A stretch of 64,000 nucleotides of DNA from Thermoplasmata archaeon (GTDB lineage: Archaea; Thermoplasmatota; Thermoplasmata; Lutacidiplasmatales; UBA184). The notes below the pieces were generated by a model. The model was not told the origin of the DNA, did not search any database, and saw nothing but the letters and a program-made list of their open reading frames with translations. Where the stretch lies: positions 1-64,000 of the forward strand of contig JAKIWQ010000001.1 of the NCBI GenBank assembly GCA_022749935.1, written 5' to 3'. A program made the position numbers and the translations under genes. Below are positions 19,621-30,313 of this stretch, piece after piece; positions within the stretch are counted from its first letter, which is position 1, and each line of letters starts with the position of its first letter.

Positions 19621-20784
19621 TCAGCTCCCGGCCGGGTTGGCGATGCTGACCGAGTGGATGGCCGGGAACTGGTACGGGACCAGTCTCCACGTCTTTCCCG
19701 CGTCGGGGCTGACGAAGAGTTGGCCGGTCGTCGTACCGACGTAGATCCCCGCCGGATCGAGGTTATCGGCCGCGATCCCCTCCCGCTGCACCCCGAAGTC
19801 GCCGGGAAAGGCCTTCGGGGCGAGCAACTTTCGCCACGTGCGGGTCTTGTCGTTCCACTCCTGGACCTGGAAGTACCCTAGGCCTGTCGTGCGGCCCTTC
19901 CCGTCGAGGCGAACGAAGTAAGCCTTCCCGGGTGTGGAGGCCGGCGACGCGACTCCGAACCCGAAGTCTTCGCCCAGCGGCTTTCCGATCCGAACCCACT
20001 TCTCCATCCGGTCGTGGGAGACATACATTCCCCCGTGGTCCTGCCGATAGAACGTGTCAGGGTCCGCGGCGTCCGCGACCACGTGGTGGACGCACTGGCC
20101 GGTCTCCGGGTACTTGTTCGGAAGGAACGGCGCTTCCACCCCCTTGTTCTTGGGGGTCCAGCTCTGCCCCCCGTCGTCCGAGCGGAACGTTCCGACGGCG
20201 GACAATCCGACGTACAAGCGACGGGCATCCCGCGGGTCGAGGAGGATGGTGTGCAGACAGGGGCCGCCGAACCCTGGGGCCCAATCCTTCCTGCCGGGGT
20301 GGTTGTTCAGACTGTCGACGGGTTCCCAGCTGGCGCCGAGGTCCGAGCTTCGGAAGAGCAGATGGGGGTCGGCCCCGAGGTAGAGCGTCTTCGGTTCGCT
20401 GGCGATGCCGGGTTCGATGTGCCAGAGGTTGTTGATCGGCCGCTTCACGGGGGTCGCAGGGTCGGATTCGTTCATTTCCGGTTTGCGATCCTTCTTCGCG
20501 GGCGCCAGAGGCGTCGCGATCTCCTTCCAGGTCTTGCCCCAGTTCTTCGATCGTTGCACGGTGGGGCCCCAGAACCCATTGTTCACGGCCGCGTAGAGGT
20601 CCCCCGGGTGCCGGGGGTCCGCCACGACATGATAGATCTCCTCCCCTTCGTGGGACACGGGGCCCACCTTCCACGTCTTACGACGGGTGTCGCCCTCGAC
20701 CACGTAGGTCCCCTTCCGCGTTCCCACCAGAATCCGCAACCGATTGTCCTTCGGCATGTTCTCGATGTCCCTATCCTCCCGCAA
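19621..20784 (-). CDS. BNR/sialidase-like beta-propeller protein
   Basis: Repeated BNR-type motifs: RSSDLGASWEPV, RSDDGGQSWTPK, VSPDAGKTWRLV; LLVGTRKGTYV-type start. An internal Met at 20757 is an alternative start. Confidence 0.75.
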   Translation of the reverse strand: MREDRDIENMPKDNRLRILVGTRKGTYVVEGDTRRKTWKVGPVSHEGEEIYHVVADPRHPGDLYAAVNNGFWGPTVQRSKNWGKTWKEIATPLAPAKKDRKPEMNESDPATPVKRPINNLWHIEPGIASEPKTLYLGADPHLLFRSSDLGASWEPVDSLNNHPGRKDWAPGFGGPCLHTILLDPRDARRLYVGLSAVGTFRSDDGGQSWTPKNKGVEAPFLPNKYPETGQCVHHVVADAADPDTFYRQDHGGMYVSHDRMEKWVRIGKPLGEDFGFGVASPASTPGKAYFVRLDGKGRTTGLGYFQVQEWNDKTRTWRKLLAPKAFPGDFGVQREGIAADNLDPAGIYVGTTTGQLFVSPDAGKTWRLVPYQFPAIHSVSIANPAGS

Positions 20785-21070
20785 TCGAATGGAGGATATC
20801 TATGGTTCGGGCGCCGGTCAGGGGTGTGCCCACCCCCGTCGTCCCACTTACATCGACCCCGTCCACGAAGACCCGGACGTATCGGCGCAATTGTCCGGTC
20901 TCGTCCCGGACCTTGAACCGGAGACGGGGGTACCGCGTTTCCAGTACGTCAATCAGGTGCGCGACGGAATCCGCGGCCACCTGCTCCTTGCTCTTGGGGC
21001 CGAATTCCCGGAGCCATCCGTCGACGTGCACTTCGAGCATGGGGGAAATGGGAGCTCGGGGCCTGCTCAT
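20771..21070 (-). CDS. MoaD/ThiS-family ubiquitin-like protein
   Basis: VHLIDVLETRYPRLRFKVRDETGQLRRYVRVFVDGVDV...DILHSIAGG, C-terminal GG as in MoaD/ThiS. Confidence 0.78.
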   Translation of the reverse strand: MSRPRAPISPMLEVHVDGWLREFGPKSKEQVAADSVAHLIDVLETRYPRLRFKVRDETGQLRRYVRVFVDGVDVSGTTGVGTPLTGARTIDILHSIAGG

Positions 21071-21190
21071 GTCGGTTTCGCTCCGGGACACGGTTCGTCT
21101 CCGGCCGACGCGGCCCCTCTGTCGTCGCACTCCAGCGTCGGCGTGCCCCGCCCGGATAAAGGTCAATAGAATGGGGGCCGTCGGTAGGAG

Positions 21191-21646
21191 ATGATGGACG
21201 TATCATCCACCCCCGAGAAGGAGGGATCCCAGCCGAATCCGAAGCGAATCTCGATCGGATCCATTGTCGTCGATTGCACCAAGCTCGACCAGATGATCGC
21301 CTTCTGGAGCGAGGCGCTCCACTACGTTCCCCAAGGTCCCATCCGACCCGATGGGGTCATGTTGAAGGACCCCAAGGGTGGCGGCCCCAACCTGAACATG
21401 AGCCTGTCGAGCGAGGGCCCCCTCGCCGAATACCGGCTCCACCTGGACCTCTACGTCACCGACCCCCTCGCCGAAGCCGAGCGGCTGATCGGCCTAGGAG
21501 CGACGATGAACTTTCCGGCCGAGAAGGGCCGGGATTTCGTCACCCTCGCGGACCCCGACGGGAACCTATTCTGTTTGATCGACATCGATTGGCCCGCGGA
21601 ACGGAACTCCTGGGCGGACGACTGGGAGTTCGGACGGCGAACCTGA
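21191..21646 (+). CDS. VOC-family protein (glyoxalase-like)
   Basis: IGSIVVDCTKLDQMIAFWSEALHYV...FVTLADPDGNLFCLIDI. Confidence 0.82.
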   Translation: MMDVSSTPEKEGSQPNPKRISIGSIVVDCTKLDQMIAFWSEALHYVPQGPIRPDGVMLKDPKGGGPNLNMSLSSEGPLAEYRLHLDLYVTDPLAEAERLIGLGATMNFPAEKGRDFVTLADPDGNLFCLIDIDWPAERNSWADDWEFGRRT

Positions 21647-21870
21647 GCCCCAGGCTACCGTTCCCACGCAGGGAGCCCGAGCGGACCGCCGAGATGGGTC
21701 TCTCGCTGGCCGTTGCTCCGGATGCGGCGAGGAGTGGTGGACGTACGGTCGGTCGTTCGAGACGCCCCCCCGGAACTCCCACGGAGCTCACGAACGGGCG
21801 AAGAGGGTGTCGGAGCTTCTACGACCGCTCAGGCCGGCGAGGAGGAGTGGTTGCGGATGGGGAAGTTGCG

Positions 21871-21943
21871 AGCCGCGGGAGGGATTTGAACCCTCGGCCT
21901 GCTCCTTACCAAGGAGCCGCTCTGCCAGCTGAGCCACCGCGGC
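21871..21943 (-). tRNA. tRNA-Thr (GGT)
   Basis: GCCGCGG/CCGCGGC acceptor, anticodon arm CTCCT-TGGTAAG, T-loop TTCAAAT; no intron. Confidence 0.88.
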
Positions 21944-21944
21944 G

Positions 21945-22847
21945 TCAGTCCCGACCCGACCCGTCGTCCCTCTTCCGCTTTCCGCTGGGGGTCGAGGCGC
22001 CAGGAGCATCGGGTGGTTCGCCCCAGGGAAACCCGAGCGAGGATTCGCTCCAGCCCGAGCGATCTCGAGCCGCGAGGGGCTTCTTCTCGAGAAACGCTTG
22101 CATGCCTTCCCGCTGGTCGCGGGTCCCGAACAGTCGGCTCCAGAGGTCGAGTTCGTAGTCGAGCGCCGCGTCGAGCGAGGGGTCGGCGGCCCGCAAGATC
22201 TCATACTTCGACGCGGCGAGCGCCAACGCCGGCTTACCCGCCAGCTCGACTCCGAACTCTACGGCGGTTCGCAGGAGGTCTTCTCGAGGAACGATCCGCT
22301 CGACCCAGCCGTCCGCGTGGGCCTCCGCGGCGGAGACCGGACGGCCGGTGTAGATCCATCGGCGCGCCTTGGCGACCCCGATGCGTCGGGGCAGGCGCTG
22401 CGAACCTCCCCATCCGGGCGTCACCCCGAGGTTGATCTCCGGTTGACCGAAGAGGGCATCGGGGCTGGCGAGAACGAAGTCGCACGCGAGAGCGACCTCG
22501 CAGCCGCCCCCGAGGCACACCCCGTGGACCGCAGCGATCACCGGGAGAGGGAGTCGCTCGATTCGTCGCGTGACCGCCTGACCGCGGGACCCGTGCACCC
22601 GGGCCTCGTCCGGGCCCATCCGGGCCATCTCGCGAATGTCGGCTCCCGCGGCGAACGCCTTCTCGGCCGCGCTCGCGAGGACGACCACTCGGACCCGAGG
22701 GTCCGCCTCGGCCTCCTCCAGCCGCTTCAGCAGGGCCTCGAGGACGGCTCGAGAGAGCACGTTCACGGGCGGGTGGTCGAGGGTGAGGACGAGGACGGCT
22801 CCCGTCCGTTCGGATCGGACGAGCGGACGAGCGACTTCGGTCGACAT
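21945..22847 (-). CDS. Enoyl-CoA hydratase/isomerase family protein
   Basis: AFAAGADIREM..., AVHGVCLGGGCEVALACDFVLAS, FGQPEINLGVTPGWGGSQRLPRRIG. Confidence 0.9.
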   Translation of the reverse strand: MSTEVARPLVRSERTGAVLVLTLDHPPVNVLSRAVLEALLKRLEEAEADPRVRVVVLASAAEKAFAAGADIREMARMGPDEARVHGSRGQAVTRRIERLPLPVIAAVHGVCLGGGCEVALACDFVLASPDALFGQPEINLGVTPGWGGSQRLPRRIGVAKARRWIYTGRPVSAAEAHADGWVERIVPREDLLRTAVEFGVELAGKPALALAASKYEILRAADPSLDAALDYELDLWSRLFGTRDQREGMQAFLEKKPLAARDRSGWSESSLGFPWGEPPDAPGASTPSGKRKRDDGSGRD

Positions 22848-22974
22848 GCCGAGCGCCGACCCGAGCCGGGCTATTTATGCGCGGTGGCTTGCACGTCTCC
22901 GTGACGGAACCGCTCCCTCTACGACGCAGGACGTGGTCCGCCGGCGAGCCGGGGCGCTCCCGCCCGGGAGGACT

Positions 22975-24021
22975 GTGACGCCCACATTGGTCACCACCTG
23001 GTTCGGGGCCTTTCTCATCGAGGGTGAGACGGTGGTCCGAGCCGTCCCCTCCCCGCTCGACCCCGAGGCCCTCGGCGACCGGGCTCAGCGACGACGGGCG
23101 GGCGGGTTGACCCCCGAGGAGGATACTCTGTTGGGGGAGCGCGGATCCGCGGAATGGGTGACGCGCGATCGACGGGTCGCGGAACGCGGGGTTCGCTTCG
23201 ACCCCACGGCGGAGGAAGCCATCGACCCCTCGGGCTCCGGAATCGACGGTACGCTCCAGCGTCGTTTGCTCCTCCTCGAGGCGGAACGGGCGCTCGAGGT
23301 CGAGTGGGACCCGAGCATCCACGTCCAGGAGGCCGTGCGGGCGGCCGCCGACCTCGACCGAGTGCGAAACCTCATCGGCGAACGTCTCGGAACGTGGGTC
23401 TCTCGGGACCGGCCGGACGTCGATCCGGGCGACCACGACCGGGCGGCGCGCGAGGCGATGACCCCCGTCGACGCCTCGACCCTGGGCCCCCGGGACCCGT
23501 CGCTCGCCGAGGCACGGCGCAAGTTGGCCGAACTCTTCCGGGCCGTCGAGGGGACTCGGTTCGCCCTGACGCACGCGATCGAGGTGACGTCACCAGGGAG
23601 CGCTCCGAACGTAGCGTCGCTCCTCGGCCCCGAGTTATCCGCGCGGATGATCGCTCAGGCGGGTGGCCTGGACCGGCTGGCACGGCTCCCCTCGAGCACC
23701 GTCCAAGTTCTGGGAGCGGAGCGGGCTTTCTTCGAGCACCTCCGCGGACGGGCCCCCCCGCCCCGCCACGGGCTCCTCTTCCTCCATCCCGCGATCCAAT
23801 CCGCGCCGAAGTCCGAGCGGGGGAAGCTGGCCCGGGCCCTCGCGGGGAAGGTGTCCATCGCCGCCCGGCTGGACGTGGGGCGGGCCCCCATCCACCCCGA
23901 GCTCGCCCAAGCGTTCGACGCGCGACGCGGGGCGCTTAAGGCACGCCGTGGGGCCCCGCGCACCGCACGGAAGGACCGCCGTTCAGGCCTTCCACTTGAC
24001 CGTGCAGCCCGAGACCGTTAG
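22975..24021 (+). CDS. Nop5/Nop56-58-family C/D-box RNP protein (archaeal Nop5)
   Basis: PGSAPNVASLLGPELSARMIAQAGGLDRLARLPSSTVQVLGAERAFFEHL...HGLLFLHPAIQSAPKSERGKLARALAGKVSIAARLD; GTG start at 22975. Confidence 0.88.
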   Translation: MTPTLVTTWFGAFLIEGETVVRAVPSPLDPEALGDRAQRRRAGGLTPEEDTLLGERGSAEWVTRDRRVAERGVRFDPTAEEAIDPSGSGIDGTLQRRLLLLEAERALEVEWDPSIHVQEAVRAAADLDRVRNLIGERLGTWVSRDRPDVDPGDHDRAAREAMTPVDASTLGPRDPSLAEARRKLAELFRAVEGTRFALTHAIEVTSPGSAPNVASLLGPELSARMIAQAGGLDRLARLPSSTVQVLGAERAFFEHLRGRAPPPRHGLLFLHPAIQSAPKSERGKLARALAGKVSIAARLDVGRAPIHPELAQAFDARRGALKARRGAPRTARKDRRSGLPLDRAARDR

Positions 24022-24534
24022 CTCCGCGGGCGTGACCGGGCGGTTCGCGAGGGCTTGGTCGAGGGCCCGCTCCAGGTACCGCTCGGTCACCCGTTCGGGA
24101 TGCTGATGGTCGTTGTCGATGCGGCCCTGGTAGAGGAGCTTTCGGTCGCGTCCGAAGAGCAGTGGATGGGGCGTCACCAGCGCCCCGTACGCGTGCGCGA
24201 CCGCCTGGGACTCGTCCACGAGGTAGGGGAAGGGGTAGCCTTTCTGCTGGGCTCGGAGGACCATCGCATCGAGGCGGTCTTCGGGATAGGCGCGGGCGTC
24301 GTTGGAGTTGATGAGCACGACTCCGAGGCCGCGGGACTCGTACCGTCGGCCCAGGTCGATCATCCGACCCTCCCACGCCTGGACGTAGGGGCAGTGGTTG
24401 CACCAGAACACGACGGCGAGGTACGGATACCGTTCGAAGTCGGCTAGGCGGTACGTCCTCCCGTCCACCCCCGGGAGCTCGAAGTCCGGGGCGCGGTCTC
24501 CGGGATGCAACGTGTACTGACCCAATTCCGCCAT
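23983..24534 (-). CDS. Thioredoxin-fold redoxin (AhpC/TSA-like)
   Basis: GDRAPDFELPGVDGRTYRLADFERYPYLAVVFWCNHCPYVQAWE: CxxC-containing thioredoxin-like motif. Confidence 0.85.
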   Translation of the reverse strand: MAELGQYTLHPGDRAPDFELPGVDGRTYRLADFERYPYLAVVFWCNHCPYVQAWEGRMIDLGRRYESRGLGVVLINSNDARAYPEDRLDAMVLRAQQKGYPFPYLVDESQAVAHAYGALVTPHPLLFGRDRKLLYQGRIDNDHQHPERVTERYLERALDQALANRPVTPAELTVSGCTVKWKA

Positions 24535-24603
24535 GGGCCGCCGAGCGGCCGATGACCATTAGTCTATGCGCCGGCCGTCCCTCCACGGCCGAGGAGCTGC
24601 CCC

Positions 24604-25275
24604 GTGCCGAACGCGTGGGAGGTACGGATCGACCCCTCCGGGCCGCTGGACGGCGCTCTCGCGACCCAGGAGGCGCTCCTGGGTCGGGGAGGTCTCGCCG
24701 TTCACGTGGCGGCGGTCCAGACGACGGTCCTCTCCTACGGGGTCGGGATCTCGGCGGACGCTCCGTTCGTGCGGCACGCGGAGGCTCTCGGGGTCCGAGC
24801 GGTCCGACGTTCCTCCGGCGGGGCCGGAGTAGTTCACCTGGCTGGCGACTTGGTGTGGGGAGTCGTCCTCCCGCGGACCGACCCTCGGGTGGGCCGCGAC
24901 TTCGTGCGGGCCGCCCCCCGGTTCGGGGCCGGCCTCATCCGCGCGCTCGCCGCCCGCGGGCTTCGGTCGACCTGGGTCCCAGCCCCTGGCCTTTCGGAAG
25001 ACTGCTGTCCCCTGGGGAGGCTCGGTCACGTCCTCGAGGTCGGTGGAGGGATCGTCGCGGCCGTCGCCCAGCACGTCAACCGACAGGCCTTGCTCCACCA
25101 GGGGACCCTTTCCCGGTCGGTCGATCGAGCCCTCCTGACGGAGCTCTTCGCCTTCGTCGACCCCTCAGTCGCGGACCGGCTCACCGGAGTGAGAGAGTGC
25201 GGGGTCGAGGCGCCGGCCGCCGAGCTCGCCGGGGAAGTCGCCGCAGGTCTGGTCGCCGCGTTGGACGCCCGATAG
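24604..25275 (+). CDS. Biotin/lipoate protein ligase-like protein (LplA-type)
   Basis: VQTTVLSYGVGISADAPFVRHAEALGVRAVRRSSGGAGVVHLAGDLVWGVVLPR matches the LplA RRxSGG..H..GDL pattern. Confidence 0.72.
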   Translation: MPNAWEVRIDPSGPLDGALATQEALLGRGGLAVHVAAVQTTVLSYGVGISADAPFVRHAEALGVRAVRRSSGGAGVVHLAGDLVWGVVLPRTDPRVGRDFVRAAPRFGAGLIRALAARGLRSTWVPAPGLSEDCCPLGRLGHVLEVGGGIVAAVAQHVNRQALLHQGTLSRSVDRALLTELFAFVDPSVADRLTGVRECGVEAPAAELAGEVAAGLVAALDAR

Positions 25276-25285
25276 GACCCCGAGG

Positions 25286-26602
25286 CTACTTCGGGCGCGC
25301 GGACCAGAGCGTATCGGCCGCGGATTCGAGCCCGCGGCGGATGGCCTCCCAGTCGCCGCGGACCAGTCGGCGGTGGTCGACCACGCACGTCCCGTCCACG
25401 TAGACCGATTCGATGGCCTCCTCAGCAGCCGAGTACGCGAGGTGGGAGACCAGGACCTCCGGTCGAGCGGGCTGCAGCGTGGGATGATCGAGCCGGACGA
25501 GCGAGAAGTCGGCCTGCTTGCCGACCTCGATCGACCCGATCGCGTCGGCGCGGCCGAGCGCGCGGGCCCCTTCGATCGTGGCGAGGTCGAGGAGCTGCTG
25601 GGCCGGAAGGACGGTCGCGTCCCAATGGTGGTTCTTCTGGACCAGGCCCGCGAGGTGCATTTCCCGGAGCATCGAGAGCGAGTTGTTCGAGGCGACCGAG
25701 TCGGTCCCGAGTCCCACGGCTGCTCCCGCGGCCCTCAGTTCGACGATCGGCGCGACCCCTCCAGAAGCGAGCTTCAGATTCGAGCTCGCACAGTGGGCGA
25801 CGGCGACGCCCGCCTGGGCGAGGCGGGTGATCTCCCCACCGGTCAACCACACCGCATGGGCGGCGACCTGGCCCGGGCCGAGAAAGCCGATCTCGCCGAG
25901 CCAGTCGGCGGGGCGACGGCCCGTCTTGGCTTCGTGTTCGGAGACCTCCCGACGGGTCTCCGAGAGGTGGTAGTGGACGAGGGTCTTTTCCCGAACGGCG
26001 AGGTCCCTGGCCCCCAGCCAGGAATCCGCGCCGCAGACGTAGACTCCCTGGGGAGCGACGAGCGGCACGACCCGGGAGTGGTCGCGCCAGCGCGCGATGA
26101 ATCCCGCGGCGTTGTCCAGGGGTCGACCTTGCTGGGTCGTCATCTCGGGGTCGAGGACCGCCCACCCGAGGAATCCCCGGGCGCCGAGGGCCTCGACCGC
26201 CCGGGCGACGGCGTCCTGGAAGTAGTAGAGGTCGAGGAACGAGGTCGTTCCCCCGAGGAGCATCTCGGCGATTCCCGCGCGCGCGCCCGCTTCCACGTCC
26301 GCCTCGGTGCGGTGCGCGTCCACCGCGAACAACGTCTCGAGGAACCCCGCGAGTTCCCGGTCGTCCGCGATCCCGCGGAGCGGATGCATCGCGACGTGCG
26401 TGTGGAGGTTCACGAAGCCGGGGACCAGGGCGACGCCCGACGCGTCCACGACCTCCGCCCCTTCGCCGGGGGCGCGGGGTCCTACGTGGGTGAACCGACC
26501 CCCCTCGACGCGAACGTCCGCCCGCACCACGCGGCGCGTGGCGTCCTGGGTGACGACGAGGGCGTTCCGGAAGACCCGCGGGGCCGCGTGGGCCTCCGAC
26601 AT
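25286..26602 (-). CDS. Amidohydrolase (SAH/MTA/chlorohydrolase-type deaminase family)
   Basis: VPGFVNLHTHVAMHPLRG..., VHYHLSETRREV, AVAHCASSNLKLASGGVAPIVELRAAGAAVGLGTDSVASNN. Confidence 0.88.
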   Translation of the reverse strand: MSEAHAAPRVFRNALVVTQDATRRVVRADVRVEGGRFTHVGPRAPGEGAEVVDASGVALVPGFVNLHTHVAMHPLRGIADDRELAGFLETLFAVDAHRTEADVEAGARAGIAEMLLGGTTSFLDLYYFQDAVARAVEALGARGFLGWAVLDPEMTTQQGRPLDNAAGFIARWRDHSRVVPLVAPQGVYVCGADSWLGARDLAVREKTLVHYHLSETRREVSEHEAKTGRRPADWLGEIGFLGPGQVAAHAVWLTGGEITRLAQAGVAVAHCASSNLKLASGGVAPIVELRAAGAAVGLGTDSVASNNSLSMLREMHLAGLVQKNHHWDATVLPAQQLLDLATIEGARALGRADAIGSIEVGKQADFSLVRLDHPTLQPARPEVLVSHLAYSAAEEAIESVYVDGTCVVDHRRLVRGDWEAIRRGLESAADTLWSARPK

Positions 26603-27600
26603 CACGGAGGCCCCGCCGGGGGCGCCGAACTCAGCCGCTCTTCGGCCGCCGGAGTGTCCACCACCGACGGCTGGATCTCGGGGAGGTCCTTGAGGCCCTC
26701 CCTCGTCCGGGCCTCGATCGACCCGATCTCCCGGAGCATCGCCCGGACCCAGGAGCGGCTGAACACGATCGCGAACGGTGCGACCGCCAGCACGGCCAGG
26801 ATCACGTCGATCCAAAGGCCCGGGACCCACCCGGCGCTGGGCATTCCGAGGATGGTCGCCGCGGTGTTCGGGATGAGGACGACCGCGCTCACGAGCGCGA
26901 GGATGAGGGCGACGTAGGCGATCCCGAGCATCCGGATGTTCGAGATGTTGGCGACGGCCGCGATCTGGTTGGAGACCGAGCCGAGCCGGTTGGTCGCCTC
27001 CGACAGACGGTTGGATTCGGCCGCGTTGCGGAGCGCGAGGAGGTCCCGGATCGACTGGCCGAGCCCGTTCGAGAACTCATCGAGGTGGGAGAGCTCGGCT
27101 TGCACCCGAGGCAGGGCCTTCGCGAGACCCGGGAACCGTTCTCCCAGGGGCCCGTCCAATTCCTCGACGGCGATCGAGAACCGTCCGATCGCCTCCCGCA
27201 ACACGCGGAAGGTCCGGTGAAGGCCGCCGAGCTCGCGGATGGGAACGGTCTCCCACTTCGCCTCGACGCCATCGACCCGTTCCGCGAGGGACTCGAGTCG
27301 CTCGATGTAGGACCGGGCGGCGGCCTGGAACAGGTTCACGAGCTCGGCCGTAGGTCCGGAGAGGCGCAGCCCTTCGGCGAGGAGGCTCGACGCCGCTCGG
27401 GGTCCGATCCAACGGATTCCTTCTTTGGAGACCCAGACTCCGTGGGCCGTCGAGCGGCCGGCGGGGTCGAAGGTCGAGAGAAGGAGCACCGTTCCCGCGG
27501 CTCCGTGGAGGACCGGGCGGGAGGGGAGCTTCTCCGTGGGGTGGCCCACCGCGCGCAGCGCGTCGGCGACCGTTGCTTCCCCGTCGAGCGAGTCTGCCAC
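26602..27600 (-). CDS. CorA-like membrane protein (coiled-coil plus two C-terminal TM segments)
   Basis: Long helical region then IAYVALILALVSAVVLIPNTAATILGM and WIDVILAVLAVAPFAIVF. Confidence 0.55.
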   Translation of the reverse strand: MADSLDGEATVADALRAVGHPTEKLPSRPVLHGAAGTVLLLSTFDPAGRSTAHGVWVSKEGIRWIGPRAASSLLAEGLRLSGPTAELVNLFQAAARSYIERLESLAERVDGVEAKWETVPIRELGGLHRTFRVLREAIGRFSIAVEELDGPLGERFPGLAKALPRVQAELSHLDEFSNGLGQSIRDLLALRNAAESNRLSEATNRLGSVSNQIAAVANISNIRMLGIAYVALILALVSAVVLIPNTAATILGMPSAGWVPGLWIDVILAVLAVAPFAIVFSRSWVRAMLREIGSIEARTREGLKDLPEIQPSVVDTPAAEERLSSAPPAGPP

Positions 27601-27610
27601 GCCACCCCGC

Positions 27611-29575
<1,965 letters not shown>

Positions 29576-29758
29576 TTATAACGCTTGGGCCGGGGTGGAA
29601 AATCGACCCCTCCGGGACCCCCCTTTCGGCCGTCGGAAACCGACCCGGAACCGGGTCCGGGTAGGTCCGGTTCGGAGAAGGATTCCGGCCCGAGTTCCCG
29701 GAGGATTTGGTCGCGACAAGACCTAATAATGCGGGCTTCCTCCTCGGCGCCGGTGGGC

Positions 29759-30313
29759 ATGTCGGACGAAACGAGGGAGACCCCTCCCGAGGAACCTCCC
29801 CCCTCTCCCCCGACCGAGGCGACCCCGCCGTTGGTGGGCGGGTCCGAGGACTGGTCGACCCGGTACAAGTACCTCCTCGCGGACTTCGAGAACTTCCGTC
29901 GACGGACCGAGCGGGAGCGGGAATCGATCACCCGTCAGGCCCGCGGTGCCCTGATCCGCGAGCTTCTCCCCATCTTCGAGGCGTTCCGCGCAGCCCGCGC
30001 CGCGGTCGCGGGTCTCCCTTCCGCGGACCCGGTCCGCCACGGTCTCGAACTCCTGGACCGAGAGTGGACGACGTTCCTGAAACATGAGGGCGTCGAACCG
30101 ATCGCCACGGTCGGACAGCCCTTCCGCCCCGAGGAGGAAGAGGCCGTGGGCGACGCCGTGCCCAGCGACTCGGTTCCTGCCGGGGCCGTCGCGGAGATCG
30201 TACAGCAGGGATACCGGTTCTTCGGCGGGATCCTCCGCCCCGCGAAGGTGATCGTCGCCCGGGCTTCGACGGAGGGGACGGCGGAGCTCGCGACCCCGGA
30301 GACCGCTCCATGA
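29759..30313 (+). CDS. grpE: GrpE nucleotide-exchange factor
   Basis: YKYLLADFENFRRRTERERESITRQARGALIRELLPIFEAF...GVEPIATVGQPFRPEEEEAV...EIVQQGYRFFGGILRPAKVIVA. Confidence 0.9.
   Translation: MSDETRETPPEEPPPSPPTEATPPLVGGSEDWSTRYKYLLADFENFRRRTERERESITRQARGALIRELLPIFEAFRAARAAVAGLPSADPVRHGLELLDREWTTFLKHEGVEPIATVGQPFRPEEEEAVGDAVPSDSVPAGAVAEIVQQGYRFFGGILRPAKVIVARASTEGTAELATPETAP

Noticed and set aside
21871-21943. tRNA-Thr as a second integration site
   Set aside because: No duplicate of its 3' end was noticed nearby and flanking genes are ordinary.
22234-23574. 446-aa minus-strand ORF spanning enoyl-CoA hydratase and Nop5
   Set aside because: Overlaps two better-supported genes and is Arg/Gly/Pro-rich without motifs.
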